NCBI GenBank assembly: GCA_008704415.1
Contig: VXIS01000140.1
Span: 1 to 64,000 of the forward strand
Reading direction: 5' to 3'
Length of the DNA stretch: 64,000 nucleotides
Source of the DNA: Sphaerosporella brunnea
Lineage: Eukaryota > Ascomycota > Pezizomycetes > Pezizales > Pyronemataceae
Part shown: positions 1-13,010 of the stretch, piece after piece
How positions within the stretch are numbered: the first letter of the stretch is position 1
Layout: every line of letters begins with the position of its first letter
The notes under the pieces: generated by a model
Databases searched by the model: none
What the model was told of the DNA's origin: nothing
The model's input: only the letters and a program-made list of their open reading frames with translations
Made by a program: the position numbers and the translations under genes

Positions 1-216
1 GAGTCAGTCATCGGGCGCGCTATGGGAGCTTTACGAATACACACGTCAACTACACTGCTCTACTTCAGTTAATGCGGAAATGGTAATTTCTTCTTTTTAA
101 AGCATCTTTTTTCTGCTTTCTTGCGGTCTTTGTTTCTCTCTTGCAAAACAACTGGTCTGAGGTTTTTGGCGTTGTATCATAGCCCCGCGAGGAGATTTGA
201 ATAAGTACTTCTTATC

Positions 217-387
217 TACAGTCGACTCTCTCTATAAGAATACGGTCAGGATCGCTAGGGCGTATTCTTATAAAGTGAAAATTCTTATAGAGAGAGTGGC
301 TTGTCCCATACAAATCGGGACCGGCCACCCGTATTCTTATAGGAGATTATTCTTATACACAATATCTTATAGGCAGAGTCGACTGTA
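217..387. mobile_element. TA-flanked MITE with ATAAGAAT repeats (left copy)
   Basis: The ends are inverted repeats beginning TACAGTCGACTCT and continuing CTATAAGAATA. The outer TA fits a Tc1/mariner-pogo type target duplication. The body repeats the word ATAAGAAT/ATTCTTAT in both orientations. There is no coding capacity, so this is a non-autonomous element. It is 171 bp here and 173 bp in the right-arm copy; one difference is a lost T near 365. The superfamily is inferred from the TA target and the TIR style. Confidence 0.6.
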
Positions 388-808
388 TAACTATCTGGGA
401 ACAAGCTGAAATCGAAGCGATAACCACGGTTTTGGGTTCCATGAAGGATTACGGCAAATGAAGGAGCGTTTGCTGAAGGGCTGGCATGATGACACCACCA
501 ATTTGTTCTCTCTCATCATTCCATCAAGTTCTTACTACTACTGGTGTAAGAGTATTCAGCGAGCTATTGAACTGATAGTCTCATGCCTTCTGTCTGGAGC
601 AGTAATTACTGATCTTCCGTCGGTGTCTCGAATCATATGCGAATCAAGAAGTATGATGCCAAAGATCCACGTCAGGTCTACTAAAGAGTAAAGATATGTG
701 CAATAGAAATGGAGCCGCTGCGTGTTGTGTGCCAGGGAACTCGCGTCAAGAAACATTTCGTATGTAAGAAAAAAAGAGGGAAGAGGAAAAGTACCCTATA
801 CACAATTC

Positions 809-1017
809 ATCACTCGTGTAATCCACCAACCAATTTTGGCCGACGCTGCCGCCTATAAAACGCCCTTCAAACCTCTCTCCTTTTCTTCCTTCATCTCCAC
901 TCATATAGACGCGAAGCCTTCCTCCCCCTCAGTCGTGGGCTCCAAAGGTGTCCCCCTTATCGCACATCGAGGGGTGTGCATCTTTGCGAAAGGTCTTTGG
1001 GCCTTTCGGCGTCACAA
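809..1017 (-). repeat. Dispersed ~200-bp repeat, copy A (left arm)
   Basis: Mirror copy of 43535-43743. It shares the block GACGCCGAAAG..CTTTCG and the ATGTGC..ATAAGGG segment with copies at 49565 and 63012. It begins within about 40 bp of the DPH6 stop codon. Confidence 0.6.
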
Positions 1018-1051
1018 TTTTTGGCATCTTTTATCTTGTTTGTGCATGCAG

Positions 1052-2950
1052 TTATGCACGCCGAATAACAGCTCCCAGTTTCTTCCTCGCCCCATCCGCA
1101 TCCCACACTGCAGCTACTGGCACGATACCCACCCCCGCCCCCTTCATCTCCTGCAGATCGCGGTCGGTGTAAACCGTTACAGCTTCACCCTCCTGCACCA
1201 CCACCTCTTCCAGTGTCCGCACCTCCGTTTCTCCCCCGGCGAAGCCAACCCACTCCACCAATGCGCCCCTCGGCAATTCCTTCGCCTTGACAACCACCAA
1301 TCCCTCCGTCTCTCCACTTATGCGTCTCCAAGTCTCCACCACCACCGGCACAACATTATCATCCACAACCCAAACCAGTGCCTTCCTCCCTTCCTTCTCC
1401 GCTCCTACAACTTCCCATATCCTCTGCAGATGCTGCAACGCAAGTACACACTGTTCCTGCGGCGATTCTACCAGGTTCATGGATGCGGGAATTAGCGGGA
1501 TTTGGCCCGCCACCTCCCAGTATCCCCCGTTAAGCACTGCCTGGCTGTATGGGCCGATATTGGCAGGCGCCCAGTGGGAGCGCGATTGTACGTGCAGGCC
1601 TTTTCTTCCTTCTTCGCCCGGAGGAGCGGAGGGGAGAGAGGCGGAGAGCATGATGTTTCTTCCCTTTGGGAGGTTGGGGCAAGCGACGCAGACGCGAGAG
1701 GGGGGGAGAGGAAGCGCGAAGTAGCCGCTGTAGTGGGAGTTGATTTCCGCGAAGTCCGACATGTTCCGGAGGAGCAGCGTGATGGAGGTGATATCTGTGA
1801 GTGGACGCGGGGCGATGAGGGATTCAACGGTGGAAAAGACGGCGGCAAGCTCATCGGCGAGGGAAGTACAAGGAGCGGGTGAGATCACGTTTGCGATTTG
1901 TTGTGTAGTGGGGGTGCTGAGGAGGGTGGGCGGAAGCGGCGTGTCGTTGTCTTCGTATGGGGTGTCCAGAAAGGAGGAGGAAGTGACGGCGGGGAGCGAT
2001 TCCAATGCCTCCGCCGCCTCTGCATCGAACAATGTCTGTGTCTGCAAAGCAGCCGCCCACTCCTCTTGTCTCCGCTCCCCACCCTCCACCGCCACCACTC
2101 GCGCAGAAGTGAAGCCTACCCATGCCGCTCCACCGCCCTCGATGTTCACCGCCCTTCCTTCCTCCGGTATCTCTATCCTGCCACGCCACCCCGGCGCACT
2201 CACAACAAGCGTTTCGTACTCCCCTCCTTCACCCGCAGGATTGATCCCCCACCGCGCCTTCAGCCTGCCCAGTTTCGCCACAACGCGAGGATCAGCAACA
2301 TTACCCCACAGCCAGCTCTCGTCCAGTCCCAGCGCAGCAACTTTGACGATGCGAGCATCGAACCCCAGTGTTGCGAGCTGCGACAACACCCCCTCCTGCG
2401 ACATCTGCCACAGATACGCCAGACTCGTCAGCCCCAGTCTCGCACAAACGCTCTCGACCCGTGTGCGCTGGTAGGTACTCAATATCGCGCCCGAGGTGAC
2501 GGCGACGACATTAGGGTGCGCTTTGCGGATACTGTGCAGCAGGAGCGTGAGGTCCTCCGTCTCATCCCACTCGCCGTCAGTCGGCCGGTAGTCAAGCGCC
2601 GTGTTCACGCTGCCGCCGGTGATTGCGCGCCGGTACAGCGGTAGGTTCAGGCATTGCGCGTAGAGCGGCAGCAATGTGTGCCCTATCGTTTGGTACATGT
2701 ATGAGTCGAGCTCATCGCTCTTTTGTGCGGCAGGGCCGAGGGTGTCGGGGGAGTCGGAAAGCGTGGGCGACGGCTGGTAGATGCTCGTGCCAGTCTCGTC
2801 GGTGGTTGCGGTGGAGTTGGGGACGGCAGCCGTGGGCGGGTGCAGGTTTCCAAGCGCAACGATGTTGTACCCATTTGCGATCGCGTGGTAGAGCGAGAGG
2901 AGCGAGTCCTTGCCGCCGGAGATCAGGGCGACTGCTTCTGGACGAGACAT
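1052..2950 (-). CDS. DPH6: Diphthine-ammonia ligase Dph6 (left-arm copy)
   Basis: Mirror copy of 41602-43500 with an identical 632-residue product; see that entry. This is one of the stretches where the two arms do not differ. Confidence 0.92.
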   Translation of the reverse strand: MSRPEAVALISGGKDSLLSLYHAIANGYNIVALGNLHPPTAAVPNSTATTDETGTSIYQPSPTLSDSPDTLGPAAQKSDELDSYMYQTIGHTLLPLYAQCLNLPLYRRAITGGSVNTALDYRPTDGEWDETEDLTLLLHSIRKAHPNVVAVTSGAILSTYQRTRVESVCARLGLTSLAYLWQMSQEGVLSQLATLGFDARIVKVAALGLDESWLWGNVADPRVVAKLGRLKARWGINPAGEGGEYETLVVSAPGWRGRIEIPEEGRAVNIEGGGAAWVGFTSARVVAVEGGERRQEEWAAALQTQTLFDAEAAEALESLPAVTSSSFLDTPYEDNDTPLPPTLLSTPTTQQIANVISPAPCTSLADELAAVFSTVESLIAPRPLTDITSITLLLRNMSDFAEINSHYSGYFALPLPPSRVCVACPNLPKGRNIMLSASLPSAPPGEEGRKGLHVQSRSHWAPANIGPYSQAVLNGGYWEVAGQIPLIPASMNLVESPQEQCVLALQHLQRIWEVVGAEKEGRKALVWVVDDNVVPVVVETWRRISGETEGLVVVKAKELPRGALVEWVGFAGGETEVRTLEEVVVQEGEAVTVYTDRDLQEMKGAGVGIVPVAAVWDADGARKKLGAVIRRA

Positions 2951-3873
2951 GATGATGGTAGGCGGCAGGTGCAACTGTCACAGCGGAATCACTTCAGCTC
3001 AGCGCGGCAAGTCCTGGATCGAAGAAAGCACCACAAGTATGTTTTTTATTGCTGCAACAAGAAAAGAAAGACTATAGAATCGTGTGTACCGGCATAACCT
3101 ATAGATTCGTCTCCATTTTTGTAGAAAGACGCTCCTCAAACGAGACGGCTTGTAACAATAATCTTGCAAAGGTGGCGCGCCCTCCCGTGCGGGAAAAGCA
3201 CGCCTGAACGACCCTGTGGCTGTGGAGGAAGAAAAGCGCTGAGGATCGTCCTGCTTGCGATGTCGATGTGCAATTCGAAATTGGAAGGCAAACAATTGTT
3301 TTTCGCGCATGCTGAAAGGAGCAGATAGGCGAGGCTTTCTTACATTGAAGCTTTTATGTACACTGGAAATAATGGAAAAGAGGAATTGAGTGCTATCGTG
3401 AGTATGGGGGCATGGGGTGAAGACGCGATGAGGTGAAATGTTGAGAGCGGGGTTTTTTCAATGGTGCTAAAAAAGTTGAGCGTCTAACTAGGGCTTAGGG
3501 TTCTTCAATCATGAAATCTCACGCATGAACACAGACAGCGTAAAGTACCTCACCCCAATGTTCTTGTAGATTTCTAAAGCTGTAAAACGTCAGACATATG
3601 GAAAATCCCTCCAGAAAAATGAACCACTAGTTTGGGCTTCGCTCTAACCAGTCTTGTACTCTCGTACTAATATGGTTTGTATTGCCATACAAAATATGGA
3701 AGGCCGACATATTTGCAGCATCTCGAGCTCTGTTTTGGTAAGATGCCTGGAAGGCTCTCCTGAGCTGGAGCAGCAGACTACCATAGCTGCAATAGACCTA
3801 TAAAACCTGGTCATAGAGATGATTGCAAGTTTGACCCATTCTGAAAACCGGCGTAGAAATGGCTAATGATATC

Positions 3874-4172
3874 CAGTGTTCTCAATAGGCGGCCCAAAAA
3901 GCCCTGCAGAGTTGGCTGTGAAAATGGGCCGGCTGGATGGCTTCTCGATCAGCCCGGCTATGAACCCCAGGCTGGCTGGGTGGCTGTGGGCTGCGTCTTT
4001 GTATGTAAAAGGTATCCAGTGAAGTAACAATGGCGTGATCACATTCTGCATACCCAAGCAACAGCTCACCGCCAGCCGGCAGGGCTGCGAGTTAAAAAGC
4101 CAGCCCGGATTTTTGATCAGCCCAACGCAGCCCAAGGCAGCCAGCCCGGCTGGCTGGCTATTGCGAACACTG
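3874..4172. mobile_element. hAT-like MITE (left copy)
   Basis: Mirror copy of 40379-40677; see that entry for TIR and target-site evidence. Confidence 0.65.
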
Positions 4173-4553
4173 GTGATATCTGGTTGGAAATACGTAGCTT
4201 ACTGCACTTACTCTATTACCGCCGTTTTGCCTGGTGTTTTCACCATATTGGTCAAAAACTGACCGAGCCACCACTCTCGGGCGGAGACCTCCCAAACCAC
4301 GCGTTGCACCTGCGGGCGGGACGTGAGAGCACCCTTGGTCCAAAAATCTTCTTTATCGGCAAATATTCTGGCATGGGTGTTCAACCACTCGACATCACTT
4401 TCGCCGCTATTTTCCCATTTAGGACACTTTCCAGAGCTCGTAATAGAGTAAGAGGGCTCTTTTATAGTTGAGATTTGAGCTCAGGGCTGAGGCGGTCCTT
4501 TTCTTTCTTTTGCACCACCGACGTTGCGACCTTTTCCCACAATGACCCTCGAA

Positions 4554-5381
4554 ATGACTGGCTTCAGGTACCAATAGATTGGTTCTGACCATCTTTTTCA
4601 TTTCACCTCCCTTGGTAAAACCCCAACAGTCCAACTCATCAATAAACTAAGTACTTAACAACTTGTTAGGTAATGTAGAAGAAGCCACCATTTCTACCGC
4701 CATCAAGTACAGCAAAGGCACTCGAACGGTTGCTTTGTTGGATGCTACCTTTCTTGGATGGACGGTTACCCCTAAAGCTAGCAAAAAGAGTCTCTGTCTT
4801 GCTTACATGGAGATGTAAGTTATTCATGAAGCCAATCCTCTCTAACACACGGAACTTCACCCCGAATCCTGGCCCGCTCGTAATTGCCCGAGCAACCCCA
4901 AGCTTATTCACAGATCGCCTTCATCAACTCGAACCCACTTTTCACGTACCCCATCTAACATTGCACAAGGTTTTAGAGCTTGTCCATCTGTTTCCTAAAC
5001 TATCCTTACCCAGAAAAGGCAAAGATCAGTTGCCCTATTAGACATTGCGAAATCCTCCAAGATGGGAACTACCTCCATCTCAGGATGAAGATCACGCATT
5101 GCGGATTCTTCCAGGCGGGTTCCAGTAAGCTTGCTCCTTATATCAGTTCCATGAGGATTGCTCGTATGGTCTATGATTATGACAAGGGAAAAGGTGGCTC
5201 AGGGATATTGGCGATTGCTGCTTATTGTGTCAAGAATGCTAAGGAAGAGGAGGGTTCGGATGTTCTCCTGGCACATCCGTTCTGTCAATATGTTGTTCGC
5301 GCATCCTCCGCCCTGGATGCAAACCGTTCTCGCCTCATCGGAGCCGGCTATGTTAATAAGGACAACAATCACAAGGCCTAG
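4554..5381 (+). pseudogene. Unknown three-member family, member 1 (left copy)
   Basis: Mirror of 39170-39997. The main exon is unchanged between the arms; see the right-arm entry. Confidence 0.5.
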
Positions 5382-5889
5382 GAGGAAGGCGTTGTCCGAA
5401 TACGCAGCGAACATGGTATCACTAACAGCTTTGCATTCGCGGTTGGGCTTTCGCTTTCTATCACTCGCTTTTTTTCGCCGAACTACTATGTACATGTATG
5501 CCCCACAGTAGGTCTCTTGAGCCTAGAGGTAGCATTTCCTCTGTCTCTATATATTTCATGGCCGCAAGCGGTCGAATACAATATGATTAAACAAACAAAC
5601 TATGTACATATACGCACCTGCGTGGACGGTCCTTTTCTGCTTTCTCTTTTCCTGCAATAGATACCCGGGCCTAAGGTGAGCCTTAGATAGGAACTGCGCT
5701 TGAGATTCCAGTGCCCAATGATGTTTGAAACCCATTAACAGCATATGCCGCGTGTTCAGCTGAAGGATGGTAGTGGAACCGCGGTACATAATTTCGAGTC
5801 AAGAGCCTTTATCTGAAGGGGCGGCACCGACATGATGAGTGACGGGTAGAGTGTATCCAAGGCGTTCAAAGTCCTAAAAGTTCCTATAT

Positions 5890-6003
5890 AGCTCATTGTA
5901 TAGCCAGAAGCACAGCCAGCCGGTGATCTCTGATATGCGGCCCGGCTGTCAACCTAGCCCGCCCAGCATGCCAGCTTTTTCGGCTGGCTATCATGGACAC
6001 CGC
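5890..6003. mobile_element. Possible degenerate relative of the hAT-like MITE (left copy)
   Basis: Mirror of about 38546-38659; weakly supported. Confidence 0.3.
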
Positions 6004-6600
6004 CGGTCTCGCATTAGCTACACCAGGCACCAGTAGGCAACTGGCCGATCCAGAAGAGCGTGCGCTCTTAGGCGGAATTGTTATCTTGTATTTTGTTGGC
6101 CGATTTTACTCGATTATCATGGAAGTGGGCTATGGAGAGGTGCTAGGCTATGCATACTGTGAGGCTCTCAAGCCTACTATGAAAGAGTATGAGTATTTGG
6201 TTCTTGATCTATCTGTGGCCCAAGACGTATCGTGGAAACGTTCAAAAAACAAGAAACAGACCCCGATAAGTGCTTGATGACGGTGTTTGAGAACGTCTAC
6301 CTGCAAGTGGCTACTACGCAACGGTATTGCTCACTGAGGATTTAGGGTCACATTGTTTGATTCACTGCGTTTGTATGTAGGAACTCATGCTGTGCAAGTA
6401 TGTAGCGAGTTGTGAAGAAACAGGATCTTGGAACGTTTGCATTGTTGCAAAAGATGTGTATATATGAAAGCAACTGTTCTCGCAAGAAATGCCCAGGCAA
6501 AAGGAAAAGGAGAAAGAAAAAGAAAACCATGTCCCAAACTAAACCTGACCCAAACCCAACGAACTCTTGAACGCCCGTTTTTTCTTCGATTCATCAAACA

Positions 6601-7460
6601 TCATTCGATGTAAGTCGACCAACTCTTGAACCCACCGCCTTGTTATTTTCACTCTGATTGTTTCCGTGAGGTTTGCCATATCGTGCCCAGGACGAGCAGC
6701 TCGAGAGCCGAAACGGCCACCGAAAAGCCCACGAGCCTTAACAAAAGTTGCACTGTATTGTGACGGAGGAACCTTCTGAGGGAGCGACGAGGACGCATAC
6801 AGCACATTTCGGCAAACTGGTGTGCAAGGCGAGCATCGGAACCATTTTCTTCGCAGAGTTCTTGACACACCGAGCTGGATCCTGAGAACTCCCTCGCTTC
6901 CTGATGGTACATGGTGTGGTCCGACCCATGCGTGCTACTGATTCGGAGGGGAGATACTGAGCGATCTTGTGCGGCTCTGCATCGGAAAACTTGCACTTCG
7001 CCAGCTCCATCTGGATGTACAAGATTGGACCTTCCCTAAACATTTCACAAGCGTGCGCAGGGCAAGAGATCTTGACCTTTCCAGCTGAGGATACTCGGGA
7101 AACAGATCGCCAAGCTCTGAGCCCTTGTGTCATGTCAGTTGGAATTTGACGTTGTGGAAAAAGGTAATGTTTAGGGAAAAGGGTTGTATGAACAACTTAC
7201 TCTGTAATAGCCAGACGAAGGGAGTTCTTACTCTCGGTGCTAGGAGTAACGGTCACCCCAAGCAGCTGAGCGTCGACCAAAGGCACAGTTCTGCAGGGCC
7301 TATCACACCGAGTGGCGTTGTCGGATCGTAATTGTCTGTGGTATATTTTAGTTACCTTGCTGCTTGATGAAGTAGAACTGAAAGATCAGAGGTACTTGCC
7401 CTGGGCACCATTAGGCGCCTGAGGAGGAGGATTGTGATACTGGTACTTGAAGCCACCCAT
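6601..7460 (-). pseudogene. Unknown family member 2, frameshifted left copy
   Basis: Mirror of 37066-37939. The long exon is broken by several small indels here (for example near 6860 and 6925) that the right arm lacks, so this copy does not read through. Confidence 0.55.
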
Positions 7461-8238
7461 CGCACTAATATGAGGCTATGGATCAGGCTGAGTACTAATT
7501 TGGGTTTTTGATTATTCTTGAAGTCCCCCGCTTCGAAAAAAGCGACTTCTATAGCCAAATTCTGAAGCTAACAAGGGCTAACTTTAAATGTTTATCGAGA
7601 GTGTGTCTGTGATGCTGGCTCAAATATTAATACGAAAGGTGAGTGATGTCCACTTGTGACCTCATTAGGCATCACTCGGGCACTTTCCGCGTATCACGGA
7701 AAAGTCCCAGAAGCATATAAAAAACACCTCTTTTGTCAAAAACCCAGATCGTGAAAGAAACCTTCAAACGAACAAACACATGGTGTTGCTGATTTGTTGC
7801 TGGTTTTTACGTGTGCCGCAGCCAGGACCGGGTATCCATAATGGACTCAGGCGAGACATATGACTTTGCTCGGCGCCCATCGACCTGTAAGTCTAAAAGT
7901 TGCCACGAGGTCTGAGAACACAAAATGAACTCCGCTTCATGGTTGGCTGTGTGCATCATGAAAGCACTTAAAAGAACACTACAAGTTCTCAAGTTCTAAC
8001 AAATGCCAAAAGGGTAAAAAGAAGCAAGTATATATATATTGGCATCGATCCCACTGAAGCTACACCTAAAGCTAACGACCTTGAGTGCTCTGCGAGGAAA
8101 GCCGTCCAAAACCCTCAAGCACGATACAAACAATGAGTGGGCTTGAGTTCAAATACACTTCGTTGCCTGGCGCCACCCCGTAGCTGAGTAATCCCAATTC
8201 ATCTACTCTAACTGACCCGACTCAATCAAGATGGGTTG

Positions 8239-8770
8239 ATCCGACGGTGGCTATCAAATGTGACAGGGTGTACAGAATCGTCCCCCTAATGGAAGTAAGT
8301 TTCCTCGGATGCGCGCGATGGACTAATCATGCCTTGTGCTAGCAACAACATTCTGCGCCTTGTCCTCAAGATCGTTGATAAATCTTGACCGACGTCCTCT
8401 TTTCTTCCTCCCCGTCCTTACCAACATCCATCTCTATTAGTCCTCAAAGCCTGGCGCTTCAATTCCCCAATTCTCCAGGACTTGAGCAACAGAAGACTTT
8501 TGTCTTGCTAGTGAGGTCCTCCGCGACAAGGAGATGTTGACCATCTCTCGAAGTGCCAGTTTTCCCAGGCAAGAAAGTTCTATTCGAACCTTCCAAAGAT
8601 GTTCTCTCGATTGAGGCACGCTGTGTCAATAACTCCTCCAACCATGAGGGTTCGGATGCTCGTTTGGCACACGAGTTTATGCAGCATGTCCTCTACGAAT
8701 CTTTGGCCCCCTACACGGTTACGAAGTCCAAGTATAATCCAGTCCTTAAACGACTGCGTTCTACGACTTA
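8239..8770 (+). pseudogene. Unknown family member 3, interrupted (left copy)
   Basis: Mirror of 35774-36305; see that entry. Confidence 0.45.
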
Positions 8771-9681
8771 TCCCCCGCAGTGTCAATAGTGCCGAAAAGG
8801 CATACACTTCGCTTAAGGTGAAGGGACCGAAATCACATGCGTGCATGTCATTGGCTCGTTCAACCTCATCTGTGAGTGAGCGACGCCCGCCACAACCCAC
8901 TACCCCCGTTTAACCATTCGACCGGCTCTCTCCTCCCGAAGTTCGACGCGCTCTAGAGTAAGATCGTGCGGCGCTCGTGCAACGCGACTGGTAAGAGCCC
9001 GCCGCCGGATGGGCAGTCTCAACGATTCTTGATCCGTTGGAATCATCGCTACCCTCACCATTCTTGATGTTGCCACCCACCGCTACTTAGTATGTCACCA
9101 GTCTTGCGGCCGCGAAAGCGCAAGGCAGAAGGTCCGCCCACAACCGACACGGTTAGTGGAAGAGTCAGCATATGCGAGTGTGGGCAGCCCATTATTGTTG
9201 CCCAAGAAAACGTAGCTACGGTCCAAGATAAGGAAAAGAGCACGCAGGCCTGGAAGCAGGTCAAGAAAGCCTTCGGTTTTGGACCGCAAGCAGTAAACAA
9301 TGTTGTGCCGGCAGCGGTCAATGAAGCGAGTAGAAAAAAACAGGAAAGGAGGTCCAACAAGCAAGCCTCGCAGCGGGGAAGGACAGGCGACCAAATGTGG
9401 AAGAGCAAATAGCGGGCCACGATGAGGAGGCGGAGGAGCAAGAGGAGATTGAATACGACCCAGTGGTGAATGATGACCTCGCAAAAGAAGATGTACGGCT
9501 ACCGACCGACTTTGATGCAGACTTGAAGTCCCCTCTTGAACGCGAGTTGCAGGCTCCCCGGACATAGGGAGGTCGCACGCATGCTTTTGATATCACTCGC
9601 CACCCAAAAATAGCAGTCGGTCTTAGTAATTCACCTTAAGCGAGGTGTATGCCTTTTCGGCACTATTGACACTGCGGGGGA
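8771..9681. mobile_element. 911-bp element with 52-bp inverted repeats (left copy)
   Basis: Mirror of 34863-35773, flanked by TA at 8769-8770 and 9682-9683. Confidence 0.8.
9092..9567 (+). CDS. Unknown ORF inside the 911-bp element (left copy)
   Basis: Mirror of the ORF at 34977-35452, with identical sequence. Confidence 0.35.
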
Positions 9682-10074
9682 TAGTAATAAAAGGCGTTTC
9701 GGTATTTGTGATCAAGGAGCTGAAGGTTCTCTGCATCGGCACCGTAGGGGTTCTATCTTTTTTCTGATACCTCGCGAGTTGTCATAGTACTCGTAGTTGC
9801 CGTTTACCAGACGTGTTCTTTTCGCGTTTCACTGTAAATACGCGCCTGTTGTATATTTACGCGTCACGTATCCCTGCAAGACGCGGTTTGTCGCATCCGC
9901 CCAGCCACCTGGACCCGAAAAACAAACCAGGGGAGCCGGATCTCAACCAACCCTTCTCCGCTCCACCTCACCTGCACCAACCAAGTACCTACAGCCAACC
10001 CCACATTACGCTCTCTAATAATTGCTGTCATTGCCGTCGAACATTACCAGCTCTCTCTATCAATCACACACATC

Positions 10075-12003
10075 ATGCCGGCTGCAGTTCTTGGGAAGCG
10101 CCAGAGGCCACTCGAAGTGGTTGGTGAGTTGTGGCTTTTTTCTCCACTTCATAGCCGACCGCCGTTCTGATGGTCAATGAGACATAGTGAAACCATCACC
10201 ACGATTGATCAGATCGAGAAGAAGGATCTCAACGATTTTGGAAGAGGAGGATGATAACGATGAGGAGATGGCAGACACTATTGTCGTTAGAGCCGATCCT
10301 GTGCCGGAGCCAACTGCGGGTATCGAAGAGTCGCTTCGTACACCAAAGCGGACTCGACGAAGCGCACCACCAAAATCGGGTGCGATGATACCGCTCTCGC
10401 CGCAAAGAGCCAACACCGTATTTAAGGTCACGAAAGTAACTGCTGGTATGTGGTATTTTGTGGGAAATATTGAGATTGCTGTTTTAACACGGACACAGCC
10501 TCCGGTTTTACCAAGGAAAACAAGGATTTTAACGAGGCCCCACCGAAAACACCGCGACACCGCGATGCGATCAAAAAGCCTTCCACTCCTCGTCACCGTG
10601 TCTGTGTTGTCAGCAAGCCGATGACACCGCGCTCAAAATTGCTTGCGACGCCCACTCACGCTGCGACTCCTAGCACTGCCATTACGACTGCAAAATCGCT
10701 GTTTTCGAGGAGTACACAGGCTGGACGATTAATTGGCCGCGACTCGGAGAGATCACAGTTGCAGTCATTCCTCAAGTCTAGATTCGACGCTCGAACTGGG
10801 GGTTGTCTTTATATTACGGGCCCACCTGGCTGCGGAAAGTCTGCATTGCTGACCGAGATCATGGGTGAGCTTGCGGGAGACGCGAAAGTCAGCATCAAGA
10901 AGGCTTGGATCAACTGCATGTCCCTTCACACTCCCAACGCCATCTATGCCTCCTTGCTGGACTCCTTCTCAGTCCAATCAGAGGGAATTGAATTCTCAGA
11001 TCTAGAAGCCTTGTTCATCAGCACCGAAAAATCTCGAATCTATGTTTTAGTACTTGACGAGATCGACCACCTTTTGTCTCACGATCTTCTACCAACCCTC
11101 TTTGAGCTCTCCCTCCGCAAGAACTCCCGGTTGATCCTCATCGGCATCGCAAACGCACTGGATCTGGCAGACCGATTTCTCCCACGTATGAAGGCCAAGA
11201 ACCTGGAACCAGAGTTGCTACGGTTCCTGCCTTACACTGCGCCTCAGATTTCAGAGGTTCTCACCGCCCGCCTCCGCTCGTTGCTCACCCCGGCTGAAGT
11301 GGGAGCCGATGCGAACTTCCTGCCATTCGTGCACCCGGCCGCAATCCAGCTACTCTCGAAGAAAGTGGCTAGTGCCTCTGGAGATCTGAGAAAGGCATTC
11401 GATATCCTCCGTCGTGCCTTGGAGCTGGTGGAAATGGAGAGTCTGCAGGCACTACGAACTCAGATGCAAGATGGAGAGAAACCGCTTGGTCTGGCATCGG
11501 CTTCCGTATTTTCTCCCGCGCGTAAAGCATTGGCGGAAACATCCCTCAACTCCCCTGCCCCTCGACCTACGGTGCAGGTTAACTGGACTCCCTCCACCGC
11601 TCCCCGTGCCTCTTTGGCTCACGTCGCAAAGGCATCCTCAGCTACTTTGGGTGCCAGTATCTCCTCCCGTGTGGCGAAGCTTAATGCTCACCAGAAAGCG
11701 GTGCTTTGTGTTCTCGTGGCTAAGAACGGGACCACGCCCTGGCCGCTGATTAAACTGAAAGATGCGTACAGCAAGGCTTGCAAAGATGTACTGGGACTTA
11801 TGCCATTGGTTGGGGCGGAGTTTCGCGGGGTCGTGGATGCGATGGAGGCCATGGGAGTGATGGATATCCTGCCGGCGCAGGGCAAGGGGAAGGATCGTGA
11901 GGAGAGGGCTGTCGCTCGAGTGGGAAGGATGGAACTGCTTACTGCGGTGAGCGCTGAGGGTACCAAGGGCAAGGAGGGGCTGATCAAAGTTTTGGTGAGC
12001 TAA
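10075..12003 (+). CDS. CDC6: Replication licensing ATPase Cdc6/Cdc18 (left copy)
   Basis: Exons 10075-10123, 10188-10445 and 10499-12003. The product is identical to the right-arm copy, where the annotation is given. Confidence 0.92.
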
Positions 12004-12407
12004 AGAAATGGGTTATGATGAATGGGTTATAAACGCCGGGTTTTTGGGTATTGGCTGTATATTTCTGCGGTTGGTTGCTTGTTTTTGTACTTTACTGCAG
12101 GGCGAGCATTGGGGGTTTTGTTTTGCGTACTAACTGCGTTTTTGCTTGCTTCGATTCACTTCTAGTCTATGACCGTGTTTTGTTCTTTGTTTCCTTCATG
12201 ACACGATGCGCATACCTTTTGCTTGGAGATTTGGTAGCTGAGTAACTGTTGTAACAACAAAAGAAAATGAATGGAATCATTTGATGCTGAATCTACTTAT
12301 ACCGTACATATTATCTATAGCGTGGCAAAGTGACTGAGCCAAGTGGTTGAGTCACTTTTCAACCCTCCCCACTACTTCCACTTCACGCCACGCCACGCCA
12401 AATCACG

Positions 12408-12716
12408 ATGACCTCCCCATCCTCCGCCGCACGTATCCGCCCGATCGAACACTTCGCCAAGGCGGTGGGAAAGTGTACCGTTGAGGTTGGTGGTCCCCGA
12501 TGGGTGTTTGGGTTTGAGCCTTGGCCTTGCGGCTAATCAGGCTCAGTCGAACGCGTATGGAAAGTGTATCTTCCTCGATTATAATAATATCACCAAGGGC
12601 ATGTGTCAGGTGGAGTTTTTGAGGCTGAAGGAGTGTGTTTTGGTGGGTTACGACGATGAGGATGCATTTTGGGATTGGAGCTGATCTGATGAGAACAGAG
12701 GGCGGTGAAGAAGTAG
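12408..12716 (+). CDS. NDUFAF8-like twin-CX9C protein (left copy)
   Basis: Exons 12408-12485, 12547-12642 and 12699-12716; identical to the right-arm copy. Confidence 0.7.
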
Positions 12717-13010
12717 GTCTACGGCGTGGGGAGCTGAGTTATTCGTTGTTGTTAGAACTTTTGGTTCACAACAAGGTCTTTGCTGCGGCCATTCTTGAGT
12801 GTAGTTTTCATGATCGTTTTGGTATCGTATCCATCATCGTGAATAGTGGGTGGTGATTGGGAGAGCAGGACCAGGCGGAAACCGCAGGGATGGCCATCAC
12901 CCTTCAAAGTTCAAACGCTCCACCCCCCAAATAATTTCGTCATCGCCTCCTCCCATCGCACATGTCCGCCACGAGCCCGACCACAACCTTTCATCCTTAA
13001 GTCCGACAAA

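Noticed and set aside
722..1495. 257-codon frame antisense to DPH6 (and its mirror at 43057-43830)
   Set aside because: It overlaps the end of DPH6 on the opposite strand and has the composition expected of an antisense shadow.
1898..2644. Two ~245-codon frames antisense to the centre of DPH6
   Set aside because: The GC-rich codon pattern of DPH6 leaves the opposite strand open by chance; no family motifs.
5993..6277. 94-codon frame (LADPEERALLGGIVILY..) as a gene
   Set aside because: It reads longer in the left arm than the right, starts within GCCAGCC-rich repeat sequence and has no recognised homologous motif.
10621..12003. Calling this AAA+ ATPase Orc4 or Orc1
   Set aside because: LDEIDHLLS..LFELSLRKNSRLILIGIANALDL and the CDK-site-rich N-terminus fit Cdc6/Cdc18 better, and no BAH domain is present.
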